This document shows positions 6,445 through 12,971 of a stretch of DNA of 20,021 bases, piece after piece. This stretch comes from a virus: positions 1 through 20,021 of IMG/VR virus record IMGVR_UViG_3300047323_000485. One strand, given 5' to 3'. Position 1 is the first letter of the stretch. The number at the start of each line of letters is the position of its first letter. The position numbers and the translations under genes are program-made. Below the pieces are notes generated by a model, which made no database searches, had not been told where the DNA came from, and was given only the letters and a program-made list of their open reading frames with translations.

Positions 6445-6948
6445 ATGCCCGCCAGCAAGAAACCCCGCCGCAAGTTTCGGCCGAAACACAAGAACCCGCT
6501 TGCCGCGTTCGAGGTGTTGAACCGGTCGCATGTCATTTCAGAAGTCCTGACGAACTTTCACAAGCCGCTTCACGAGCAGGATCAGCGCGACGTCGCGCTT
6601 GCGTTCGGATTGAGCATCGACGCCATTTCGAAGGGCAAGGGCGAGATTTCGCACGCGGAAACGCTCGCGTGCATGTGCAACACGTCGCTCGTGCTCGCAG
6701 AGCGCGGCTTTGGCCCGGAGCACGAGAACGACCTCATCGCCGCGCTCGATGCACTGTTCCGCCTGCAACTGCGGTTCAAGCGTACCGGGAAACTGGGTTT
6801 TGACGCTCCGGGCCTGCAAGCCTTGCGCAAAGCGTTTGATATTCACACAGCCCAGGTGGAACACGCCGGGCAGGGTGAATTAATGGCGGCCGGTAGTGAA
6901 GTGGACCGGCGCATCAAAGAAGGTAACTACTATCGCGAGGCGGCCTAA
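6445..6948 (+). CDS. Hypothetical early protein, 167 aa
   Basis: Not recognised. The N-terminus is strongly basic (PASKKPRRKFRPKHKNP), suggesting nucleic-acid contact, followed by a mostly helical body with no catalytic motif. The start is 12 bp after the Cro-like stop with AGAGGA upstream, so it is co-transcribed from the rightward promoter. The second position in the right early operon is where lambdoid phages put CII-type regulators, but no HTH of that type is evident. Confidence 0.75.
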   Translation: MPASKKPRRKFRPKHKNPLAAFEVLNRSHVISEVLTNFHKPLHEQDQRDVALAFGLSIDAISKGKGEISHAETLACMCNTSLVLAERGFGPEHENDLIAALDALFRLQLRFKRTGKLGFDAPGLQALRKAFDIHTAQVEHAGQGELMAAGSEVDRRIKEGNYYREAA

Positions 6949-7021
6949 AGCCGTGACCGTCTCGACGGGGTTTCAGTTGTAAAGAGAGCACGCAACATTT
7001 TTTATCTGGCCGGGAATCATA

Positions 7022-7351
7022 GTGAACAACGACATAAAAACCGCACCTTCCTGTAACAACCGTTTTGCCGTGCGCGAGCACATGACCAACGTCGACGGGC
7101 ATTACACCATTGGCTATATCGCCAATTTTCTCGGCCGCGCCGACCTGAGCGCGCGCATGATCGCCGACGGCCTTCTGTGCGAGGACGGCATGCCGACGGC
7201 GCAACACGCGGCGATGTTCGCCGTTGTCGAGAACGAGCACGGCGAGCCTGAAGTGCTCGTTACGCCCGACGGTTCGAGCGCGCTGTATCACCGCTACGGT
7301 ATGACGGACGATGCCCGTATCACGCATCAGGCGGCCCTCGCAATCCAGTAA
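7022..7351 (+). CDS. Hypothetical early protein, 109 aa
   Basis: A GTG start at 7022 with GGGA upstream gives 109 residues; an internal ATG at 7082 (MTNVDGHYTIGYIANFLGRA) is a possible shorter start. The middle (TIGYIANFLGRADLSARMIA) looks like a small winged or helical DNA-binding unit, but no family is assigned. It follows a 73-bp gap in which no convincing promoter was found. Confidence 0.65.
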   Translation: MNNDIKTAPSCNNRFAVREHMTNVDGHYTIGYIANFLGRADLSARMIADGLLCEDGMPTAQHAAMFAVVENEHGEPEVLVTPDGSSALYHRYGMTDDARITHQAALAIQ

Positions 7352-7360
7352 GAACACCGA

Positions 7361-7543
7361 ATGAACGTCGCCGATCCGAATGCGATTGCGAAGTTCCGCG
7401 AGACAACTGCACAGTCGTTGCAGTTGTCTCATGTTCGCAAGCGGTGTCCCGCGCCCTGTAACAAGGTCGTGACCTCTATCCAGCTTCAACGCTACGGCAT
7501 GTGCGCCGCCTGCTATAAGAAACAGCAGAAAAGCACTCAGTAG
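7361..7543 (+). CDS. Small four-cysteine zinc-ribbon-like protein
   Basis: A 60-aa protein with CPAPC and CAAC separated by 17 residues (C-x3-C-x17-C-x2-C), a likely zinc-binding treble-clef or ribbon, and a basic C-terminus (YKKQQKS). The ATG lies 9 bp after the preceding gene. The first third of the gene is overlaid by a perfect 12-bp inverted repeat (7400-7430), which constrains the peptide RETTAQSLQLSH. Small zinc proteins like this in phage early operons may bind nucleic acid; the role here is unknown. Confidence 0.65.
   Translation: MNVADPNAIAKFRETTAQSLQLSHVRKRCPAPCNKVVTSIQLQRYGMCAACYKKQQKSTQ
7400..7430. repeat. Perfect 12-bp inverted repeat inside a coding gene
   Basis: GAGACAACTGCA (7400-7411) and TGCAGTTGTCTC (7419-7430) are exact complements around the 7-nt loop CAGTCGT. 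No T run follows, and the gene reads through it in frame. Confidence 0.8.
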
Positions 7544-7573
7544 TACCCAATCCCTTCACCTGAGAACACTGAC

Positions 7574-8170
7574 GTGAGCCGAATCACCGAATCGGCACGC
7601 GGGGAAGCGTGCACCCTGAATTTCCCCCTTGTTTGCAACTGGGACTGGGATACGACCGTATGGGCGCACTCGAACTGGCACGACGGCGGCAAGGCGAAGG
7701 GCAAGAAGCTCGCGCGCGCCGATCACCTGGGCTGTTACGCATGCTACGCGTGTCACATGGTGCTCGACGGGCAGGCCCGCTTGCCCGCGCACCTGTCGCG
7801 CGAGTTCGCGATGACGCGCTTTGCGGTGGCGATGGCCGCGTGCGAGGTGATTCTGAAGCGTAAGGGGCTCTGGCCGACGGAAGAGTTTCTGGCGTCCAAG
7901 CCGGTGACGGCGCACAGGCCGATCACGAAGAAGGTCACGCCGTTGGCGGCGCGCACCGTCGAAAAGAAAGTGACGTCGTATGAAGAACGAAGCCGCGAGC
8001 CTGTTGGCGGAGGTCGCGGCCTGTCAAAAGGTAAAGCTGTGAGAGCCGCGATTGTACCGGCAAAGCTCAGTAAGGAAAAGCCGACCATCAAGAGTGAAGC
8101 CCGCTGGCCGAAAGGCCGCAAGCTCGTGTCGGCGAGCCGCCTGCAATCGCGTCCGTTCGGGAGTCGTTAG
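7574..8170 (+). CDS. DUF1364-type phage nuclease-like protein
   Basis: A 198-aa protein from a GTG start. Residues ~7-67 match DUF1364: ARGEACTLNFPLVCN (8-22), then TTVWAHSNW (27-35), then ADHLGCYACYACHMVLDG (49-66). The Cys13/Cys21/His32/Cys57/Cys60-His61 set resembles an HNH or Ref-like zinc nuclease fold, and phages often carry this family near replication and recombination genes. The C-terminal ~90 residues are basic (many Lys and Arg) and poorly conserved in appearance. Its TAG overlaps the GTG of the replication gene by one base. The family's enzymatic role is not well defined. Confidence 0.8.
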   Translation: MSRITESARGEACTLNFPLVCNWDWDTTVWAHSNWHDGGKAKGKKLARADHLGCYACYACHMVLDGQARLPAHLSREFAMTRFAVAMAACEVILKRKGLWPTEEFLASKPVTAHRPITKKVTPLAARTVEKKVTSYEERSREPVGGGRGLSKGKAVRAAIVPAKLSKEKPTIKSEARWPKGRKLVSASRLQSRPFGSR

Positions 8171-9180
8171 TGCATCACATGTTTGACACGGACCATGCGC
8201 GCCTCTATGGGCTGGAGGAAGCCGTGCTAATCCACAACTTCACTTTCTGGATCGCGCGCAACCGCGCGAACGGTGAGAACGTTCGGGATGATCGCGTCTG
8301 GTCGTATAACTCGGTCGCCGCGTTCGGCGAACTGTTCCCGTACCTCTCGAAAGACCGCATCCGCCGCACGCTCGATAGCCTCATCAAGCAGGGCGTGCTC
8401 ATCAAAGGCAACTTCAACGAGCAGAAAACCGACCGCACGCTGTGGTACGCGTTCGCCGATGAATCGGCGTTCGTGCCCGACGGCAAGCATTTCGCAGATT
8501 CGCCAAATGGAAATGGCGATACCGGGCATGTCCATCCGGCGAAATTGCCAAATGCAAAGGGCGATACCGCCGACTCCCTATATAGGGCAGATGGTAAACC
8601 AGATGGAAAACCAGATAGCAGGCGCGGCACGCGCCTTCCGAAAGACTGGGAACTGACGACTGACGCCCTCTCGCGAACCGTCGCCGTGACGGTCACCTAC
8701 GCCGACAAGCTCACCGAATGGAAGGGCGGCGCGTGGGACGTCGAGCACACGAAATTTGAGGCTGAGAAGTTCCGCGACTACTGGTGCGCGAAGTCGGGTA
8801 AGGACGCAACGAAAACCGACTGGCCTGCGACGTGGCGCAACTGGGTCCGCAATGCCGGGCCGATGCGCGTGGCAAAGACGGGCGGCGGCGGCAAATGGTG
8901 GGCGTCCGACGAACTGGCGCTTGCCAAGGCTAGCGAGGTCGGCGTTGGTCGCGCGCATCAGCACGAGAGCCGCGACGCATGGCATGCGCGCATTAAGGCC
9001 GCCATCGACAACGGCGGCACGCCGCCCGCGCCGCGCCCGCGCCCCGTCACCCCTTCCGCAGGCCCAGTCAAGGTCGACGCGCCGCGCGCCGCCATGCCTG
9101 AGGACACGCGCGCCGCGCTGCGCGACTTCGCCAAGCGCAACAGCGTACCCAAGCACCTCAACGGAGACACCGCCCCATGA
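8170..9180 (+). CDS. Putative replication initiator with winged-helix domain
   Basis: A 336-aa protein from a GTG start coupled to the previous stop (TAGTG). Residues ~10-95 look like the winged-helix N-terminus of phage replication proteins (VLIHNFTFWIARNRAN; YLSKDRIRRTLDSLIKQGVL). Residues 110-151 are low-complexity and include DGKPDGKPDS, and their DNA forms a repeat cluster like the origin inside lambda O. Residues ~155-240 (TRLPKDWEL ... KFRDYWCAKSGKD ... WPATWRNWVRNA) match the C-terminal half of phage replication proteins of this type. The tail is Pro/Arg-rich. No helicase motifs are seen, so it would recruit the host DnaB, which is inference. The next gene overlaps by 4 bp. Confidence 0.75.
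   Translation: MHHMFDTDHARLYGLEEAVLIHNFTFWIARNRANGENVRDDRVWSYNSVAAFGELFPYLSKDRIRRTLDSLIKQGVLIKGNFNEQKTDRTLWYAFADESAFVPDGKHFADSPNGNGDTGHVHPAKLPNAKGDTADSLYRADGKPDGKPDSRRGTRLPKDWELTTDALSRTVAVTVTYADKLTEWKGGAWDVEHTKFEAEKFRDYWCAKSGKDATKTDWPATWRNWVRNAGPMRVAKTGGGGKWWASDELALAKASEVGVGRAHQHESRDAWHARIKAAIDNGGTPPAPRPRPVTPSAGPVKVDAPRAAMPEDTRAALRDFAKRNSVPKHLNGDTAP
8500..8623. other. Candidate phage replication origin inside the initiator gene
   Basis: Two 22-bp direct repeats, GCCAAATGGAAATGGCGATACC at 8502-8523 (one base over the limit if joined, so read it as GCCAAATGGAAATGGCGATA plus CC) and its copy at 8547-8568, differ at two positions and lie 45 bp apart. Half-sites TCGCCA/TGGCGA recur in both orientations (8500, 8514, 8539, 8545, 8559). 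Then come a perfect palindrome CCCTATATAGGG (8576-8587) and 12-bp tandem units CAGATGGTAAAC, CAGATGGAAAAC and CAGATAGCAGGC (8588-8623). The stretch is A/T-richer than its surroundings. Iterons plus an A/T-rich element within the initiator gene is the lambda plan. Confidence 0.6.
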
Positions 9181-10292
9181 CTCGCCGTATCGTTTGCTGG
9201 CTCACCAATGACCCGGCCTCGCTCGCCGCAACGAAGCTCGCCATCCGCGAAAACGAACACAGCGCAAACGCGCTGCAGCTCGTTGTCGTCGCGCTGCGCG
9301 CCGATATCGACGCCGACTGGCTGCGCGCCGCGCTCGAATGGCTCGCCGTTCCCGTCGTGCTGCTCGATGACCCGGCCGCCGCGATCACGGAACCGCTGGC
9401 CGCTGTCGATCAGACGGGCCTATACCGGCTCGAAACGGATGCGCATGTCATTGGGGTGCCCGTCGAAGAACAGGGCCGCTATGACGCGTACATGAACGCG
9501 TACAACGGTTTCGCGGTGTATGCCATCCTCGCGGATCGCGGGCTGTCGCGCGCCGACTGTGTCGAGTTCGTCACGCGCGCGGGCATAGCGATACCTGAGG
9601 TGAGCCCATTGCAGGTCGTGGGCCGTGTCGACGTCGCGGCGAGCGTCGCCGAACACAGGTTCGTCATTGAAGCGCTGGCGGCGGCGCATGTGCTCGACAC
9701 GAGCGAGGACCGCGAGGAAGGCGACGTCGTCGTTGGCACGATGAACACGCAGAAGGTCGAGCTATACGGGTGGGGCCGCCACGTCGGCGAGCACGTCGAC
9801 GCGACGGGCTATGTGTACCTCGTGGCGCTCACCGATGGCCACAGCATGCTGAACGTGCGCACGAAGAAAGGTGAGATTCATTGTCAGCGTCTGCCCGTCG
9901 GCACTGTCGTTCGCCTGGACGATTACGCGGTGCACTGGACAGAGGACGAAAAGCCGCGCGCGTGCGCCTTTCTCGGCTCGTATGTGGCACCGTGCGACGC
10001 CGCGGCTATTCGCCTGTTGCAAAACGCGGTCAACACGCTCGCGCGCGGCGACTACTACGGCGCGCCGCGCGTGCGCGATGGCTTCCGTGCGCTCCAGCCG
10101 GACGAATGTCTCGTGCCCGATGACGACTGGACATTCTGCGACCCGATGCTGCTCGCGGACGCCCGCGCACAGAACAAGCACATCGAGACGTGCGCGCACT
10201 GCGCCGCGCCCGCCGTGCGTGTCGACGCACACTTTCCTTACTTCACTGACGCGAACAAATGCCGCGCGCACCTGAGCGGGGTGAGCGCGTGA
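9177..10292 (+). CDS. Degenerate PAPS-reductase-like PP-loop protein with extra C-terminal domain
   Basis: A 371-aa protein overlapping the initiator stop by 4 bp (ATGA). Residues 3-23 (RRIVCWLTNDPASLAATKLA) align by eye with the start of phage PAPS-reductase-family proteins, whose usual form is RRIVCWFSCGAASAVATKLA. The PP-loop S-G-G/C-G-x-x-S is thus replaced by T-N-D-P-A-S. Residues ~32-66 keep the spacing of the alpha/beta core (LQLVVVALRADIDADWLRAA, ending VPVVLLDD). From ~160 on is an unassigned region, and the end has CAHCAAP with a further Cys, a possible zinc knuckle. Nucleotide activation is unlikely with this loop. Confidence is high that the gene is real, moderate for its ancestry. 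Confidence 0.65.
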   Translation: MTRRIVCWLTNDPASLAATKLAIRENEHSANALQLVVVALRADIDADWLRAALEWLAVPVVLLDDPAAAITEPLAAVDQTGLYRLETDAHVIGVPVEEQGRYDAYMNAYNGFAVYAILADRGLSRADCVEFVTRAGIAIPEVSPLQVVGRVDVAASVAEHRFVIEALAAAHVLDTSEDREEGDVVVGTMNTQKVELYGWGRHVGEHVDATGYVYLVALTDGHSMLNVRTKKGEIHCQRLPVGTVVRLDDYAVHWTEDEKPRACAFLGSYVAPCDAAAIRLLQNAVNTLARGDYYGAPRVRDGFRALQPDECLVPDDDWTFCDPMLLADARAQNKHIETCAHCAAPAVRVDAHFPYFTDANKCRAHLSGVSA

Positions 10293-10534
10293 CGTACTGG
10301 GCCTATCGCGTTGATGAGGCGGTCATTTTCCGGCCGCGCCGCGCGCCGCCCATGTGGCCGCTTGTCGGCCAACTGTGCACTGTGCGCGCCCGGTACGAGG
10401 GCATGGTGCTCGCGTCAGGTGAGCGCATGGCAACGTTCGGCGGCGTGTACGACGTCGAGTTTGCGACGGGTGAGACTCTTTGTGCGTGGGAGCACGACCT
10501 CATCGCAATGGGAGCGCGGCGTTGGATCAACTGA
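10289..10534 (+). CDS. Hypothetical protein, 81 aa, small beta-rich
   Basis: A GTG at 10289 overlapping the previous TGA by 4 bp (GTGA) is chosen over an upstream ATG at 10259. The 81 residues (from VTYWAYRVDEAVIFRPRRAP) contain alternating hydrophobic strands and WPLVGQLCTVRARYEGM, then YDVEFATGETLCAWEHDLIA, suggesting a small beta-barrel such as an SH3-like fold. No family is assigned. It sits in the middle of a run of coupled small genes in the right early operon. Confidence 0.65.
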   Translation: MTYWAYRVDEAVIFRPRRAPPMWPLVGQLCTVRARYEGMVLASGERMATFGGVYDVEFATGETLCAWEHDLIAMGARRWIN

Positions 10535-10755
10535 AGCGCTGCCCGCTCGATGAGGCGTTTTCCGGGTTCTACAGCAACTTCTGCCGGTGCTGTCAGGTCC
10601 GCTTGCTGGCGAACCTGCCTAAGGAAAAGCGGCGGCGCGAGTATGTCCGCATCGAAGCACACAGCGGCCGGGAATCGCTCGCACTGGTGATAGAACTGGT
10701 GAAGGCCGAATACCAGCGGGGCGTCGAGCACCGCGCGAAAACAGGGAAAAAATAG
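10522..10755 (+). CDS. Hypothetical cysteine-containing protein, 77 aa
   Basis: A TTG at 10522 with GGAG 7 nt upstream gives 77 residues (LDQLKRCPLDEAFSGFYSNF onward). An earlier GTG at 10480 would lie deep in the previous gene. The CRCCQ cluster and a basic helical C-terminus (PKEKRRREYVRIEA; RAKTGKK) suggest a small nucleic-acid-binding or metal-binding protein. The stop codon falls inside an operator-like dyad (10752-10765). No family is recognised. Confidence 0.55.
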   Translation: MDQLKRCPLDEAFSGFYSNFCRCCQVRLLANLPKEKRRREYVRIEAHSGRESLALVIELVKAEYQRGVEHRAKTGKK

Positions 10756-10765
10756 ACGTGTCTAT
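10752..10765. promoter_or_regulatory. Operator-like dyad between two early genes (stoperator-like)
   Basis: ATAGACGTGTCTAT is the most symmetrical copy of the shared dyad. It covers the stop of the 77-aa gene and the GTG start of the next gene. No promoter is visible on either strand here, so a bound repressor might block elongation rather than initiation. Confidence 0.7.
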
Positions 10766-10997
10766 ACCGTTGATGAGCGTCGAGACGATCCTGCGCAACC
10801 GGATCGACATGCTCGAAAAGACCATGTACGCCTATGACCGGCGCATGAATACGCGGGCCGTGGATGAGGACCGAAAACGCATACAGGCTCTGGAAGATGC
10901 GTTGGTCGACCTGCTGCCGCTGATCGCGCAGCATGCCCCGGAAAAGCTCACCTTTGCCGAAAGTCTCCTAGCTAAAAAAATTTGGCCCGGAATATAG
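10758..10997 (+). CDS. Hypothetical helical protein, 79 aa
   Basis: A GTG at 10758 with AGGG 11 nt upstream gives 79 residues (MSIPLMSVETILRNRIDMLE onward); an ATG at 10773 is an alternative but lacks a ribosome site. The protein is predicted mostly helical with charged heptad-like segments (NRIDMLEKTMYAYDRRM; DEDRKRIQALEDALVDLLPL), so a small coiled coil is likely. Its start overlaps one operator-like dyad and its end another (10994-11007), an unusual framing. Function unknown. Confidence 0.6.
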   Translation: MSIPLMSVETILRNRIDMLEKTMYAYDRRMNTRAVDEDRKRIQALEDALVDLLPLIAQHAPEKLTFAESLLAKKIWPGI

Positions 10998-11038
10998 ACG
11001 CATCTATATAATGTGGCGCAAACGATAAACGGGTCTAT
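10994..11038 (+). promoter_or_regulatory. Internal early promoter with two operator dyads
   Basis: A perfect TATAAT lies at 11007-11012. ATAGACGCATCTAT (10994-11007) abuts and overlaps its first base, and ATAAACGGGTCTAT (11025-11038) lies just after the expected start near 11019. No good -35 is visible, so the promoter may be weak or activator-dependent. The layout suggests a second repressor-controlled unit for the membrane protein and downstream genes. Confidence 0.6.
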
Positions 11039-11044
11039 TTGCGC

Positions 11045-11278
11045 ATGATTCAGACGGTAATTCTCGTGTCCGGTGCGCTCGCGATATGGCTCACGCAACT
11101 GGGGAGCCTGCGAGCGAGCCGCGCCGCGTGCGTGATTGGTCTGATCGGCCAGCCCTTCTGGCTGTATGCCACGTTCACGGCCGCGCAGTGGGGCATGTTC
11201 GCGCTGTCGCTGTTCTACACCGGCGCATGGCTCGCGGGCATCCGTACCTACTGGCTCAAGAGGAAACCGGCCGTATGA
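11045..11278 (+). CDS. Small integral membrane protein, 77 aa
   Basis: The ATG at 11045 (an in-frame TTG lies 6 bp upstream) gives 77 residues with two or three hydrophobic helices: ~2-20 (IQTVILVSGALAIWLTQLG), ~28-45 (ACVIGLIGQPFWLYATF) and ~48-66 (QWGMFALSLFYTGAWLAG), ending in a basic tail (WLKRKPAV). Inner-membrane placement is inferred. No ribosome site is obvious; the start is about 26 nt from the proposed transcript start and directly after an operator dyad. Similar small membrane proteins are common in phages without known role. The stop overlaps the next start by 4 bp. Confidence 0.75.
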   Translation: MIQTVILVSGALAIWLTQLGSLRASRAACVIGLIGQPFWLYATFTAAQWGMFALSLFYTGAWLAGIRTYWLKRKPAV

Positions 11279-11751
11279 ACCGCTCACACGCGCGCCGCCT
11301 GCGCGGCAAGTCATCGACGCGCAAGCGTCTCACGGAAGCTGAGTTCGCCGCGTTGCAGGCGAATCTCGCGCATTGCAGGCCGGGCCGCATGGAAGCGGCG
11401 AGCAAGGCCGAACCCAAGGCCGGGAAGTACAAGAGCAAGCGCGTGACCATCGGCGAGCGCACTTTCGCCAGCATGCGCGAGGCAGACCGCTTTCTGGTGC
11501 TCAGTGCGCGGCAGGACGCGGGCGAAATCTGCGAACTGCAATGCCAGGTGCGCTTTGTCCTCGCGCCCGCTGCGGACATTGGCGAGAAGCGAAAAAAGCC
11601 CGCGCTGCGCTACTTCGCCGATTTCGTCTACGTCGTCGTCGCGACGGGTGAGCGCGTGGTTGAGGACGCCAAGGGTGTGCAGACACCGGAATACCGCACG
11701 AAAAAGCACCTCATGAAGACGGTGCACGGCATCGACATAAGCGAGGTGTGA
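11275..11751 (+). CDS. DUF1064-type PD-(D/E)XK nuclease
   Basis: Starting at the ATG overlapping the previous stop (11275-11278) gives 158 aa. The sequence follows DUF1064 closely: KYKSKRVTIGERTFASMREA (51-70) with Glu69, GEICELQCQVRF (83-94), YFADFVYV (113-120) with Asp116, and VVEDAKG (128-134) giving the E-x-x-K pair Glu130/Lys133, then TPEYRTKKHLM. These are the metal-binding and catalytic positions of this restriction-endonuclease-like fold. The N-terminal ~45 residues are basic. The role is probably phage DNA processing (branched DNA or ends), inferred from family and context. Confidence 0.85.
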   Translation: MNRSHARRLRGKSSTRKRLTEAEFAALQANLAHCRPGRMEAASKAEPKAGKYKSKRVTIGERTFASMREADRFLVLSARQDAGEICELQCQVRFVLAPAADIGEKRKKPALRYFADFVYVVVATGERVVEDAKGVQTPEYRTKKHLMKTVHGIDISEV

Positions 11752-11754
11752 TCC

Positions 11755-12228
11755 GTGGAAGTGCTGCTCATCAAGCGCGCGGACGGCTCTTTCGTGCCCG
11801 CCGATGCCGAACAGGCCGAACTGGCGGCGCGCCTGCCCGTCGGCAAGGTGATCCGTTCGGACCTCAAGCGCATGCGCAACCCGCGCTTTCATCGCAAGTT
11901 CTTTGCGCTCCTGCAGATCGGTTATGAGTCGTGGGAGCCGCCGCTCAAAGAGTACAGAGGGCACGAGGTGCAGGCCACTTTCGATCAGTTCCGCGCCACG
12001 GTGACCATCCTCGCGGGCTATTTCGACGTTAGCACGAGCCTCAACGGTCGCGTGCGCGTGACGCCCAAAAGCATCAGTTTCGGCTCGATGCCTGAAGAAG
12101 AGTTCGAGCAGCTTTACAGCAAGGCGATTGACGTCCTGCTGCAAAACGTGCTCGTGCGCTACACCCGCGCCCAGTTGGACGCGGCCGTGAATGAGAAGGT
12201 AGACCGCCTACTGGGGTTCGCTGGATGA
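11755..12228 (+). CDS. DUF1367-type phage protein
   Basis: A 157-aa protein from a GTG 3 bp after the previous stop, with AGGTG upstream. The N-terminal pattern is typical of DUF1367: LIKRADGSFVPADAEQAELA (5-24), then GKVIRSDLKRMRNPRFHRKF (30-49), then FALLQIGYESWEP. The family occurs in many temperate phages next to replication and nuclease genes; its biochemical role is not established. Its TGA overlaps the next ATG (ATGA), indicating coupling. Confidence 0.82.
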   Translation: MEVLLIKRADGSFVPADAEQAELAARLPVGKVIRSDLKRMRNPRFHRKFFALLQIGYESWEPPLKEYRGHEVQATFDQFRATVTILAGYFDVSTSLNGRVRVTPKSISFGSMPEEEFEQLYSKAIDVLLQNVLVRYTRAQLDAAVNEKVDRLLGFAG

Positions 12229-12935
12229 AAAACAGAACAGCCGTAACGGACGCGCAGCGTGACGCACAGGTCCGGCAAGCCCTCAAGCGCTTCGTGCGCA
12301 ACAAGAACAAGCCTGAGGAACTGGAGAACTTGCGCTACAACCTGATCGTCGCGCGCGTCATGTCGGGTATGACCGCCGTTGAGGCGGCGCAGCGCTTTGG
12401 CTACAAGAACTCGACGCAGATCAGCCTCATTGAGTCGGGTGACCGGCCCACGCCGCGCGATCATCAGTTCCTGCGGCAAGCGTCTGAGGTCTATTCCGTC
12501 TCGTGCGATTTCCTGTTGGGGCTCTCGCCGCACATGGAGTACGACGGCCGCGTGGCGCATCAGCACGCCCTCATGCGCGGTACGGAGTCGATATTGGGCG
12601 GGATAGCCGCGCAGTTCGCCACGGTGATGATCCAGTTCACGCAGCAGACGCAGCCGGTCCCTGAGGACTTTGAGCGCGTCGCGACGGCCGCCGAAAAGGT
12701 CGGCAGCGCAATCGCAACCATGCGCGAGCGTTTCGGGCTCGATGAGGTGCTAGGCAGTGCAACGCTGCTCGCCGCATCTGAAGAACTCAGCAAGGCAGTC
12801 GAGCCGCTTCGCCAGAAGGTGATGCGCTACCGCGCCATCGACAGCTATTTCGATGAGATGCGCGCCGGGAAGCTGCAACCCATTCAATACCTCACCGAAC
12901 GCTACAGCCAGCAAGAGCTAGGGCTCGACGGCTGA
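12225..12935 (+). CDS. XRE-type DNA-binding regulator, 236 aa
   Basis: Residues ~36-100 form a helix-turn-helix (LIVARVMSGMTAVEAAQRFG, then YKNSTQISLIESGDRPTP) followed by the usual packing helices (DHQFLRQASEVYSVSCDFLL). The long C-terminal part (~105-230) is helical with no peptidase motif, so it is not a second LexA-type repressor; it may be a dimerisation or effector domain. Lying last before the terminase genes, it is well placed to act as a late-gene regulator, but this is inference. It overlaps the DUF1367 gene by 4 bp. Confidence 0.78.
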   Translation: MKNRTAVTDAQRDAQVRQALKRFVRNKNKPEELENLRYNLIVARVMSGMTAVEAAQRFGYKNSTQISLIESGDRPTPRDHQFLRQASEVYSVSCDFLLGLSPHMEYDGRVAHQHALMRGTESILGGIAAQFATVMIQFTQQTQPVPEDFERVATAAEKVGSAIATMRERFGLDEVLGSATLLAASEELSKAVEPLRQKVMRYRAIDSYFDEMRAGKLQPIQYLTERYSQQELGLDG

Positions 12936-12971
12936 CGCACGCATACGCACGCACACACGTAAGGAAACACG

